NCBI RefSeq assembly: GCF_003076455.1 | Contig: NZ_CP020918.1 | Location: 2,247,501 to 2,311,500 of the forward strand | Source of the DNA: Flavobacterium faecale | GTDB lineage: Bacteria; Bacteroidota; Bacteroidia; Flavobacteriales; Flavobacteriaceae | DNA: 64,000 bases | Reading direction: 5' to 3' | Shown: in pieces, positions 36,706 through 45,310 of the stretch | How positions within the stretch are numbered: the first letter of the stretch is position 1 | Layout of the letters: the number at the start of each line of letters is the position of its first letter | Notes under the pieces: model-generated | The model's input: only the letters and a program-made list of their open reading frames with translations | What the model was told of the DNA's origin: nothing | The model's database searches: none | Position numbers and translations under genes: made by a program

Positions 36706-39148
36706 GCCACATATTTCATTTGAGGGTAATTACGATAAAAGAACCTACAAGACACCAAAGTCCAATCCAATTAGTCCTACTCCAATAACAAGAGATAGGT
36801 CACATGGGAGCTATTTACTTAAGGAAATTGAGAAAATAAAGAAATCGTTTGAAGTACAAGTGATTGAGAATTCTAATTTAATTATTGATGATTCAATCTA
36901 TGTTGAATTTGTTTCAGAATGGGGAACAAAATTTGATTTTGATAAATTTGACAAAGATGGAGTTAGAAAAACCAAAATTCTTTTCCAACTTTTAAAAATC
37001 GAGGTCGAAGAAAGACTAGTTAAAGAAAGCAAAGAATTTAGGTATACTTTACTAGTTGTGGTAAATGAGAATGGAGTTTCTGATTTTATTAAAAAAATAA
37101 AACAATTTCTTGATCCTACTAAGGATTCTGAGAAAGGAAATTTTAAAAATCAAGCTTTATTAAACAATATTAATAGTATTGAAATTGCTACGCTAAAATC
37201 TTTTTGGGTTGATACGCCTGAAATTCCTTTTCCTGTAGAAAATGAGAATATTTGGTGGGAAGTTTGGTTTAGAAAATCTGAAAACTATCAAGACAAATTA
37301 GATGATGTTTACAATAATTTAGAAATAATTGGATGTCAAATAGGTTTGTCACAAATTGAATTAGCAGAATATATTGTAAAGTTGGTTAAAGGTACTTCTA
37401 AGCTATTATCAGATTCTTTATTGTTACTAGATAATCTCGCCGAATTAAGAAAACCTCAAGAAATTTCAAATTTCCTCACTGATAACGACATATCTTTTGA
37501 AACTAAAAAAGAATACCTAGACGATTTACAAAATAGAACGGTTAACAATCTTGACGCTAATAGCGTATTAATTTGTTTACTTGATTCCGGAGTAAATAAT
37601 AACCATTTTTTATTGAGAAATTTTGTTATGGATGAAAATCTTTATACTTATAATGAGTCATGGGGGAAACAAGATGATTTAAACCACGGAACAGGTGTAG
37701 CAGGGTTGTCATTATATGGAGATTTGACAGACGCATTAAGTCATTCAAATAATATAGAGATTTTTCACGGCTTAGAGTCTTTTAAAGTAATTAGCACCAA
37801 TAGTAATAATGATCCTGATTTATATGGAGCCATCACAGAAAGCGGGGTTAATACACCTCAAATTTATAAACCATTAAATTTGAGAGTATTTTGTTTAACA
37901 GTTACAGATGTTAATACAAGATTTAATGGAAGGCCTTCATCTTGGTCGTCTGCTGTTGATAATATTTGTTTTGGTAAAGAACTAGAGCAGCAATTATTTA
38001 TTATAAGTGGAGGTAATGTTTCCATTACAAAACATAGTGATTACCCTTCACTAAACGAAACAGAATGCATACATGATCCTGCACAATCTTATAATGCTTT
38101 AACTATTGGTGCTTACACAAGAAAAGATAAAATTGATATTTCAACTGGATATAAACCATTAGCTGATTATGGTGCAATGTCTCCTAGTAACTCAACATCT
38201 CTTTTATTTAATAGAAGTTGGCCAAATAAACCTGATTTGGTGTTTGAAGGAGGAAATAGATCTACTGATGGAATTTATACATCAGACCATTCAGTATTGA
38301 GATTATTAACTACAGATGCGGATTTTACTAACGATTTGTTTATGCCCTTTGGAGATACTAGTGGTGCGGCCGGCTTAGCTTCAAAAATGGCTGCTGAATT
38401 AAGAACGAATTATCCTAACTATTGGGTAGAAACTATTAGAGGTCTAATGATTCATTCAGCTGATTGGACTGATGCAATGAAAAAAAGCATTACCAAAAAA
38501 AACTTACTAAGAACTGTTGGCTATGGTGTGCCTAATATCCAAAAAGCAATGCATAGTGTAGAAAATTCTTTAACGCTAATTGCAGAGAGAGAAATTCAAC
38601 CCTATAAATATGAGAAGTCGAGAGGTCAATATAATGAATATCATTTGTTTAATCTTCCTTGGCCAATTGAAGCGTTAGAAAGTTTAGAAGAAAAAATGGT
38701 AAAATTAGTAGTTACATTATCGTACTACATTGAACCGAATCCAGGAAGTAGACGATTAGCTACTCATTACTCTTATCATTCACACCAATTAGATTTTGAA
38801 TTAATTAAACGAAATGAATCTATTGAGGAATTTCAAATAAGAGTGTCAAAGCCAGAAAACGAAACAAAAGAAAATAAACCATCTAGAACTGGTGTTAATT
38901 GGGAAATAGGTAACACAATAAGTGCAAAAGGGTCTATTCGAAAAGATTTCATTACCGCAACAGGTCGAGAAATATCAGAGAGAAATGTTTTAGCCGTTTA
39001 TCCCAAAAATGGTTGGTACAAGAATTTAAAGAGACAAAACAAGTTTAATGAAAAAGTTCGTTATAGTTTAATTGTTAGTTTAGAAACTGATGAGGTTGAT
39101 ATAGATCTATATACACCTGTAATGAATCAATTAGCAATTTCTTTATAA
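36695..39148 (+). CDS. ietS: Subtilisin-like (S8) serine protease of an IetAS-like pair
   Basis: The 817-residue protein has a long N-terminal region (1-285) without signal peptide, then an S8 domain with Asp297 in LLDSGV, His331 in NHGTGVAG, oxyanion Asn441 in ISGGN and Ser556 in GDTSGAAG. All catalytic residues are present. A C-terminal region of about 230 residues follows. Lack of a signal peptide means it acts inside the cell, unlike most subtilases, which fits the toxin role of IetS. The whole pair is more AT-rich in feel than the flanking housekeeping genes, in line with transfer. The coding start lies inside the ietA end (ATGAAAAATAA). Confidence 0.83.
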   Translation: MKNKPHISFEGNYDKRTYKTPKSNPISPTPITRDRSHGSYLLKEIEKIKKSFEVQVIENSNLIIDDSIYVEFVSEWGTKFDFDKFDKDGVRKTKILFQLLKIEVEERLVKESKEFRYTLLVVVNENGVSDFIKKIKQFLDPTKDSEKGNFKNQALLNNINSIEIATLKSFWVDTPEIPFPVENENIWWEVWFRKSENYQDKLDDVYNNLEIIGCQIGLSQIELAEYIVKLVKGTSKLLSDSLLLLDNLAELRKPQEISNFLTDNDISFETKKEYLDDLQNRTVNNLDANSVLICLLDSGVNNNHFLLRNFVMDENLYTYNESWGKQDDLNHGTGVAGLSLYGDLTDALSHSNNIEIFHGLESFKVISTNSNNDPDLYGAITESGVNTPQIYKPLNLRVFCLTVTDVNTRFNGRPSSWSSAVDNICFGKELEQQLFIISGGNVSITKHSDYPSLNETECIHDPAQSYNALTIGAYTRKDKIDISTGYKPLADYGAMSPSNSTSLLFNRSWPNKPDLVFEGGNRSTDGIYTSDHSVLRLLTTDADFTNDLFMPFGDTSGAAGLASKMAAELRTNYPNYWVETIRGLMIHSADWTDAMKKSITKKNLLRTVGYGVPNIQKAMHSVENSLTLIAEREIQPYKYEKSRGQYNEYHLFNLPWPIEALESLEEKMVKLVVTLSYYIEPNPGSRRLATHYSYHSHQLDFELIKRNESIEEFQIRVSKPENETKENKPSRTGVNWEIGNTISAKGSIRKDFITATGREISERNVLAVYPKNGWYKNLKRQNKFNEKVRYSLIVSLETDEVDIDLYTPVMNQLAISL

Positions 39149-39455
39149 TTAAGGAAGTGGTAATTACCACATACATAAGTGAATATTGCTCGTGTCTACA
39201 AATAAAATAAACTAACAAGCTAGATAAAAAGGATTATTCCATAAAATGTTTCATTATTTATTTTATCGCAAGAAAGAAAACAATTAGCAAGAAAAAAACT
39301 AAGAAATTGTTCCGTTATCGAGCGGTAACGCTGTTTACGTGATTGCTCCCTTCGTCGCATTGACGAGAAGTAAACAACAATCTGTATACCAAAACCTTAG
39401 CTCATTTTAACTATAACCTAATCAATCCTGCGGTGAATAACTTAATATTCTCTGC
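39149..39455. other. Gap between ietS and fic
   Basis: No gene is visible. A perfect 14-bp palindrome GTGGTAATTACCAC lies at 39157-39170, nine bases after the ietS stop. Around 39340-39376 the words GTGATTGCTC, TTCGTCGCATTGACGAG resemble a degraded copy of a widespread bacterial intergenic palindrome. The rest is AT-rich. Confidence 0.4.
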
Positions 39456-39495
39456 AAATTATGCGGTAAATAATGGTATATTTACCGCATAATTT
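39456..39495. promoter_or_regulatory. Perfect 17-bp-arm inverted repeat, probable fic operator
   Basis: The arms AAATTATGCGGTAAATA (39456-39472) and TATTTACCGCATAATTT (39479-39495) are exact complements around the six-base spacer ATGGTA. The element ends seven bases before the fic ATG, where a repressor would block transcription or an RNA stem would hide the start. An upstream partial half-site, CTGCGGTGAATA, occurs at about 39428-39439. Confidence 0.85.
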
Positions 39496-39502
39496 AAGGA
39501 CA

Positions 39503-40609
39503 ATGACAAAATACATCCACGAACGACCAGATTTCCCTCAGTTTTATTGGGATAATGAGCAATTATTGACTCCTTTAAGCGAAGTGCGTTTTTTGCAAGG
39601 ACGCATTCTGGGTAAAATGGAGTCATTGGGTTTTAGTACGCAATACGAGTCCAATTTGTTATTATTAGAAACAGAAGTACTTTCTTCGGGCGAAATAGAG
39701 GGCGAAATTTATAAACCAGCAGCGGTACGTTCCTCCATCGCAAAACAGATCGGTGATCCATTTTATGACAACCAACCTACAAATCAAAATATTGATGGCT
39801 TTGTGGCGTTATTGCTGGATGCTTTCCAAAATTACAAGGACGAACTAACTACAGAACGAATCTTCAGTTGGCACGCTGCTTTGTTCCCAATGGGCAATAG
39901 TGGTTTGTATCCCATAACAGTAGGGGGTTGGCGGCAAGATAAACGAGGACCAATGCAAGTGGTTTCAGGTGGAATTGGAAACGAAAATATACATTTTGAA
40001 GCTCCAGCTGCTACTTTAGTTCCGACCTTAATGGAGGACTTTATGAAATGGCTTGCTGAGGATACTGGTCAAGATTTAGTGATAAAAGCTGCGGTTGCAC
40101 ATTTATGGTTTTTGACAATTCATCCCTTTGATGATGGCAATGGTCGAATAGCGCGTTCAATTTCAGAAAGCCTTTTGGCAAAGTCAGAAAACTGCGCCAT
40201 GCGCTGCTACAGTTTATCGTCTCAAATTTTAAGTACTGTAAAAAGCTATTATGATCTATTAGAGGCAACTCAAAAGGGGAATTTAGATTGTACTAATTGG
40301 TTGCTGTGGTTTATTGATATATTGAAAAAAGCAATAATTCACTCAGAAACAGTGATTAGCCGCAGTTTACAAAAAGCTGAATTTTGGAAGACACATCAAA
40401 AGACGATTTTGAATGACCGTCAACTAAAAATGATTCAGCTACTTTGGAATGATTTTGAAGGTAATTTGACCACAAAAAAGTGGGCTAAAATCACTAAATG
40501 TTCCGATGATACCGCTTTAAGAGACATCAATGATTTAATCTTTAAAGACATTTTATACAAGGAAGATAAAGGAAGTAGGAGTACAAGCTATAAAATGCGA
40601 GGGTTTTAA
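39503..40609 (+). CDS. Fic-family protein with N-terminal inhibitory motif and winged-helix tail
   Basis: The 368-residue protein has the Fic catalytic motif HPFDDGNGRIAR (207-218) with the catalytic His and the nucleotide-binding Asn and Arg intact. Near the N-terminus SGEIEG (62-67) fits the inhibitory [S/T]xxxE[G/N] helix, making it a class II, self-inhibited Fic. The C-terminal 100 residues look like a winged helix (DRQLKMIQLLWNDFEG ... CSDDTALRDINDLI), so it may bind the adjacent operator and regulate itself; this is inference. Fic enzymes usually transfer AMP to protein hydroxyls. The start at 39503 was chosen because an earlier ATG at 39473 lies in the spacer of the operator. AAGGACA precedes the ATG. 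Confidence 0.93.
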   Translation: MTKYIHERPDFPQFYWDNEQLLTPLSEVRFLQGRILGKMESLGFSTQYESNLLLLETEVLSSGEIEGEIYKPAAVRSSIAKQIGDPFYDNQPTNQNIDGFVALLLDAFQNYKDELTTERIFSWHAALFPMGNSGLYPITVGGWRQDKRGPMQVVSGGIGNENIHFEAPAATLVPTLMEDFMKWLAEDTGQDLVIKAAVAHLWFLTIHPFDDGNGRIARSISESLLAKSENCAMRCYSLSSQILSTVKSYYDLLEATQKGNLDCTNWLLWFIDILKKAIIHSETVISRSLQKAEFWKTHQKTILNDRQLKMIQLLWNDFEGNLTTKKWAKITKCSDDTALRDINDLIFKDILYKEDKGSRSTSYKMRGF

Positions 40610-40663
40610 TTGAAAATATTTAAATGTGTGGTTTGGATAATGGAATTACCATTGCAATTGTCG

Positions 40664-41548
40664 CTACCAATTGGCAAACGAAACTCCAATACCAATAGTT
40701 GTTTGTTGAATATTATAGTCAATTAAGGTTTCACCATAGCCTTGAAAAACTTGTGCATGTCCACGTAGGTGTCCATGTATAGGAAAGACATAATTTAGTT
40801 GGATATTACCTTTCTCTAATGTGCTAAAAGAGTGATTGATAATAGTGTAAAATTCATGTTTGCCAAAATGAGTTGCAACTTCTAATTCTGCATCACCCAC
40901 AGATCTCGTGATACCTGGATTCTCGTCTTCGTCATCAGGCATACGGTACCAAGGTCTGAAGTTGATGTTCCAATTTTTATATTCATAGCCTATATTCAGG
41001 ATGATTCTGTTCCAACTTCTAGAGGTCGGGATATCTTTTCCGTTGGATTGATGATTTAAAGTCAAACCAACTGTTCGAATATGGCCCTTAAATAACGGAA
41101 TTTTAGTCGGGAAATTTAACATCACTTCTGGCTCGTAATTGACTTCACGAAAAGCTCTACTTAAGGTCTTGTTATATACCTGCCAGTGTGCTTTTTGGGT
41201 GTAGCCCACCCAAAGATCTCCGGTTCCAAAAAGTAATCCTTGTATAACTTTGGTTTTAAAACTAATCTGGAATTTAGTTTCGATATTGTTAAAAATGTTT
41301 TTATCCTTGGATTGAAATTCACCACTTTCATTAAAAGGTTCCGTATTTCGTCTACTTGACCATCGTGCGGCCGAAAAGTAAATCGGGCGATAAGACATTA
41401 ATCTAAAAGTTCCCTGCTTGTCAATGCTATCCAATTCCCAAGCTTCAGATAGGGTTTTTCGAATGATAACCTTATCGGGATCAATTTGAGCGCTTGCAAA
41501 AGTAAAAATTAAGAATATAAACAGTGTCGTTTTGTATTGTTGTAGCAT
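40664..41548 (-). CDS. pldA: Outer-membrane phospholipase A
   Basis: The 294-residue protein has a signal peptide (MLQQYKTTLFIFLIFTFASAQ) and the OMPLA catalytic site: His166 and Ser168 in NHQSNG, with Asn180 in SRSWNR at the same spacing as Asn156 in the E. coli enzyme. The body is beta-strand-rich and ends in a Trp (ISFANW region), as outer-membrane barrels do. It hydrolyses phospholipids that reach the outer leaflet. The TAGTTTTG box upstream serves it. It marks the right edge of the accessory block. Confidence 0.92.
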   Translation of the reverse strand: MLQQYKTTLFIFLIFTFASAQIDPDKVIIRKTLSEAWELDSIDKQGTFRLMSYRPIYFSAARWSSRRNTEPFNESGEFQSKDKNIFNNIETKFQISFKTKVIQGLLFGTGDLWVGYTQKAHWQVYNKTLSRAFREVNYEPEVMLNFPTKIPLFKGHIRTVGLTLNHQSNGKDIPTSRSWNRIILNIGYEYKNWNINFRPWYRMPDDEDENPGITRSVGDAELEVATHFGKHEFYTIINHSFSTLEKGNIQLNYVFPIHGHLRGHAQVFQGYGETLIDYNIQQTTIGIGVSFANW

Positions 41549-41568
41549 GTATGTGAGATTATAATTTA

Positions 41569-41576
41569 CAAAACTA
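41569..41576 (-). promoter_or_regulatory. Putative -7 box for pldA
   Basis: On the minus strand this reads TAGTTTTG, 21 bases before the pldA start codon. Confidence 0.5.
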
Positions 41577-41950
41577 AGACTAGACCGTGCTTGTTATGTT
41601 CTATCAATTTTGAATTAGGTTACATAATTTACACGTGGTACAGTTTAAATAATTAGGATTTTGTGTTAGCAGTTTTCATCCAATGACTTCACTAATAGGA
41701 ATGTTAGTAGAGAAGGGGTAATCAATAATTCAGGTTGCACGCCAATACTCGCATATGGGACGGAACAGTTGTTAAGCAAAAGAATTTGGCTTCTACATAA
41801 TAGTGTATCAATATGCAGTACTATTTTGCTGATTTTATTTTTAAGCTTTTAAAAAATCTATTTTGTTACGTTTATATTTACAAATAAATGCAAATGTTGC
41901 GTATTGTCTAATTTTTTAAGATTTTTAGAATCAATATACTGGTCTTTGTA
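41577..41950. other. Gene-free stretch between pldA and the PL7-like gene
   Basis: AT-rich intergenic DNA of about 370 bases between divergent genes. I see no ORF, repeat or hairpin that stands out apart from the flanking promoter boxes. Confidence 0.4.
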
Positions 41951-41958
41951 TATATTTG
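41951..41958 (+). promoter_or_regulatory. Putative -7 box for the PL7-like gene
   Basis: TATATTTG matches TAnnTTTG, 40 bases before the ATG, leaving a leader of about 30 bases. Confidence 0.55.
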
Positions 41959-41998
41959 GCATTATAATAATTGATTTACCAAACTAACAAACCAATTT

Positions 41999-42814
41999 AT
42001 GATTACAACTAAAAATTTTTCGAAAGCAGCAGTAAAAATCGCTTGCTTATCAATGGCAGTCACTGCACTATCTTGTACAACTGATGCTACTCCTACCACA
42101 GATGTTGCTGCTGCAACAACGACTGAAGTTACCGCTAATGCTGCAGTTTCCACGGCAAAAGTAACCAGTACTGTATTGAACAGCTACAAAATTCAGATTG
42201 GTACTACTACCGGAAGCACAAGTACAACAAGTTATACCTCATTGACGAGCTCTGGTGTATCATCCTATTGTTATTTGAGTGGTGATAACTTAATTATGAC
42301 TATGAACAAAGGAAAATCAACCCGTTGCGAATTGCGCGGACTAGGTGAGTATGCCTATAACGCGACATCTTACCAACAAACAAAACTATATGTGACCAAG
42401 TATCTAACTACCGGAGAAATGGCTATTGTGCAGTTGCATAGAAATGGTGATAACGACCAACAGTTTTTCATGCTAGTTGTTGATAGTGGAAAATTCAGAT
42501 TCAAGCAAAATTCACATAAAACAGACACTGGGAATACTGAAACTAAAGAATATATTGACAGCGATGTTGCCTTTAATACAGGTCACGAGTACAAAATCAC
42601 GTTGCAAATGACAGGCGCCAAATTGGTATTCAGCATTTATGACGCTACAGATAAAACACATTATACCAAATCATTTACAATTAGTAGCACAGATTTCGGT
42701 GCTAGTGGTTACTATTTCAAAACGGGGGTTTACAACCAAACTACTGGTACTGGTGAAGTGAAAATCACTTCTGTTTCTACAGGATCAGGAACAGCACCTT
42801 TGTCAGCGTACTAG
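41999..42814 (+). CDS. PL7-type alginate-lyase-like lipoprotein
   Basis: The 271-residue protein has a lipoprotein-like signal with Cys26 (VTALSC), a Thr/Ala-rich linker to about residue 60, and a concanavalin-like domain with the three PL7 blocks: TRCELRG (Arg109, Arg113), VQLHRNG (Gln145, His147) and YYFKTGVYNQ (Tyr245, Gln247). These carry the substrate-neutralising Arg/Gln and catalytic His/Tyr of family 7 lyases, so beta-elimination of alginate or a similar polyuronate is likely. No transporter or other lyase is adjacent, so it is not in a classic utilisation locus. A terminator follows. Confidence 0.85.
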   Translation: MITTKNFSKAAVKIACLSMAVTALSCTTDATPTTDVAAATTTEVTANAAVSTAKVTSTVLNSYKIQIGTTTGSTSTTSYTSLTSSGVSSYCYLSGDNLIMTMNKGKSTRCELRGLGEYAYNATSYQQTKLYVTKYLTTGEMAIVQLHRNGDNDQQFFMLVVDSGKFRFKQNSHKTDTGNTETKEYIDSDVAFNTGHEYKITLQMTGAKLVFSIYDATDKTHYTKSFTISSTDFGASGYYFKTGVYNQTTGTGEVKITSVSTGSGTAPLSAY

Positions 42815-42840
42815 ATAAAATAGAATAGCGTTAAAACATA

Positions 42841-42877
42841 AAAACCACTTACAGCAAGATTTGTAAGTGGTTTTTTT
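42841..42877 (+). terminator. Terminator of the PL7-like gene
   Basis: The stem AAAACCACTTACA/TGTAAGTGGTTTT with a loop of about eight bases is followed by T residues. Confidence 0.92.
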
Positions 42878-42909
42878 ATTCGAATAATACTCCTTAAACT
42901 AAGCAGTAT

Positions 42910-43434
42910 TTATCGAATGATTCCTGTACAAGCAACACGTCCGCCAGCGTCACCTGTAGGTTGTGTCTTGAAATCGTCTGTACCTTGATGAACTATAATT
43001 CCATGATTTAAAATGTCTTTGGTAGCATCGCCAGATCCTATGTTCCATTCATCGGTAGTGAATTTTATCGAACCATTTCCGTTTTTGTCAGCGGTGAAAT
43101 TTCCAATATCTCCTTTGTGGTATTCACCAACACCCCATTTTCCATGATTTTTAAAAGTTGGATTCCAGTGTCCTCCAGTAGATTTCCCGTCAGGAGAAGA
43201 GCAGTCCGATTTTTCGTGTATGTGTATCGCATGTACACCAGGAGTTAGTCCTGTGAAATTTGCTTCAAGTGTTACCTTGCCGTCTTTTTCTACAAATGTG
43301 GCAATTCCAGCTACATTGCTACCGCTCTTAGCTTCAAAGTTTAATGTTAACTTTTTGTCATTAGAAGAATATAGTGATTTGCATCCTAAGAAGGCAACAG
43401 CCATCAGTACGAAGGAAAGAATGATTTTTTTCAT
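42910..43434 (-). CDS. sodC: Cu-Zn superoxide dismutase, lipoprotein
   Basis: The 174-residue protein has a lipobox (FLGC, Cys18). Metal ligands are retained: HIHE for copper, HWNP for the bridging His, NHGKWG and EYHKGDIGN for zinc, and VHQGTDD for the last copper His. The cysteines of CSSPDG and ACTG form the usual disulfide. It dismutates superoxide on the periplasmic side of the envelope. It is convergent with the PL7-like gene, whose terminator hairpin is near-symmetrical and may serve both. Confidence 0.95.
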   Translation of the reverse strand: MKKIILSFVLMAVAFLGCKSLYSSNDKKLTLNFEAKSGSNVAGIATFVEKDGKVTLEANFTGLTPGVHAIHIHEKSDCSSPDGKSTGGHWNPTFKNHGKWGVGEYHKGDIGNFTADKNGNGSIKFTTDEWNIGSGDATKDILNHGIIVHQGTDDFKTQPTGDAGGRVACTGIIR

Positions 43435-44088
43435 AATTGTAAGTGTTATTTAATTATGGGTAAAATTACAAATAATATGAGATGTCTAAACGGATAATTA
43501 CGTTATAATTTTACATAATTTACACTTAAGCACACTTTAGTTTGTATTAGTAATGGTTTTCGAAATAGAAGCAGGGATTCATTTTGGTTTTCTGATCAAA
43601 AAAGTGAATTTCTAGTCTTTTTTAACGCAATTATGATGTCGAAGAGACAAAATATTGCGTTTTTTCAACTCATTTAGGGCAAATTTTTTAATTCTAAATC
43701 TTTTATCTTTTTATCATTTAATAAAATAATTGCGAATAAAGTAATAGAAAGTTTTTGTCATTATGATATCCTAGAATATAGTCCTTAAAATCACCTTTTA
43801 GGCAATAAAACCTTCTGCTTTGTCTAAATTTGCAATCCAATATTTTGCTTCTTTAAGACTGTTTTTTTTCAAACAGGTTGATATTGATTATAAATCATTT
43901 ACTCATTTAAGTTTTTTGAATGCCTTTCTCTAGCTTTTTGCTATAGGATGAACATTGCTATTTTACAATACTTAGCTATAAAAAAGGCAGGATAACAAGA
44001 TAATCAAACCTATTGCTGGATTACCTGAATCACTTTTTTTGTTTTTAGGTATCCTTATTTATTCAAAAGTTTAATTTAAAAAAGATTG
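43435..44088. other. Long gene-free leader region of the porin-BCCT operon
   Basis: About 650 bases between divergent genes without an ORF. TAAATTTG at 43825-43832 (plus strand) matches the -7 box and would give a leader of about 245 bases before the porin ATG. The leader contains AAAAAAGGCAGGATAAC and CTGGATTACCTGAATC near 43981-44033, which I could not match to any riboswitch class known to me. Confidence 0.35.
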
Positions 44089-45240
44089 ATGTTAAAAAAA
44101 ATTACTCGATTACAATGCACAAAAAAGAAGTGCTTAATGCTCCTATTTTTACTTATGGTACTTCCATTAACCGCTCAGGATAAGCCAGAACTAAGCATTG
44201 GTGGTGCTTTGCGTTTTAACTATAATTTATCTTCATGGAAGGATGGTCAGAAAAAGCGAGGGGGAGATTTTGGATATGATGTGTTTAGAATAAATGCCAA
44301 AGGGGCATACAAAGGAATACTTATGAATGCCGAGTACAGACTGTATTCTGAAGGTTTTGGTGGTGGAATGCTAAAGCAGGGATGGCTAGGATACAATATA
44401 AATGAACAAGATCAAATACAAGTTGGTTTGACTCAGGTTCCTTTTGGTATTCAGCAGTACAACTCTCATAACTGGTTTTTCAACTTAGCCTATTATGTTG
44501 GTTTAGAAGATGACCATGATATGGGAATAAAATACATGCACAGTAGTGAGAAATTTGAATATCAACTGGCCTTTTTTAAAAATGCAGAGGAATTAAGATT
44601 TGGAAACAATTCAGAAAATTCGACGAGTCGATATTCTTATGATGTCACGGGGCGAAATAAAGAAGTGAATCAATTTAACGGAAAATTCATCTACAAATTT
44701 GGCGAAAAGTCAGCAAGTAGAGTGGGTGTTTCAGTAGAATATGGTGGGCTTTACAATCTAGACACGGAAGAAGTTGGAAATCATGCTGCTTTTGCTGCTC
44801 ACTATGAACTAACCAAAGGAAAATGGAATGCAAAAGCACAATTTATTGCTGCAACAAATAATCCTGAAAATGCTATTGGTGAATCCGACGATGTAGTAAC
44901 GATGTCTGCTTATGGAGCACCTTATGAAGTTGCTGCCGATTTTAATATGTACACCTTGGGGATTTCTAGGAATGTTCCCGTAGAATATGGGCCGATAACC
45001 AACTTACAATTTTATAATGATTTTGGTTTTATGCAGAAAAAAACAGCTGGATTTACCGATTCGTATATGAATGTTACGGGAGTTTTAATCTCTGCAGGAA
45101 ATGTGTATACCTATGTTGATTATGCCGCTGGGTACAATCATTCCTGGCTTGGTGGAAATTTTGTAGATGATTTTGCAAAAGGGAATCCCGATGCCAAATG
45201 GGAAGCTAGGTTTAACATTAATATTGGTTACTATTTTTAG
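44089..45240 (+). CDS. Outer-membrane porin-like protein
   Basis: The 383-residue protein has a long signal region (TKKKCLMLLFLLMVLPLTAQ) and a strand-rich body ending in INIGYYF, with the terminal Phe required for barrel assembly. Segments such as GYDVFRINAKGAYKG, EYRLYSEG and VGLTQVPFGIQ resemble the phosphate-selective porin O/P-like superfamily, but substrate is not predictable. Start taken at ATG 44089; a TTG one codon earlier is less likely. It is followed 70 bp later by the BCCT transporter, suggesting that it admits the osmolyte through the outer membrane. Confidence 0.85.
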   Translation: MLKKITRLQCTKKKCLMLLFLLMVLPLTAQDKPELSIGGALRFNYNLSSWKDGQKKRGGDFGYDVFRINAKGAYKGILMNAEYRLYSEGFGGGMLKQGWLGYNINEQDQIQVGLTQVPFGIQQYNSHNWFFNLAYYVGLEDDHDMGIKYMHSSEKFEYQLAFFKNAEELRFGNNSENSTSRYSYDVTGRNKEVNQFNGKFIYKFGEKSASRVGVSVEYGGLYNLDTEEVGNHAAFAAHYELTKGKWNAKAQFIAATNNPENAIGESDDVVTMSAYGAPYEVAADFNMYTLGISRNVPVEYGPITNLQFYNDFGFMQKKTAGFTDSYMNVTGVLISAGNVYTYVDYAAGYNHSWLGGNFVDDFAKGNPDAKWEARFNINIGYYF

Positions 45241-45310
45241 ACTTTGAATAATAAGTAGAAGGATTTAGAAGAATAAGGAATTTAAATTATAATAATAAAT
45301 AAAAGGATTT

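Noticed and set aside
43981-44033. Words in the porin leader that might be a riboswitch
   Set aside because: They do not match the conserved cores of any riboswitch class I know; kept only as a leader candidate.
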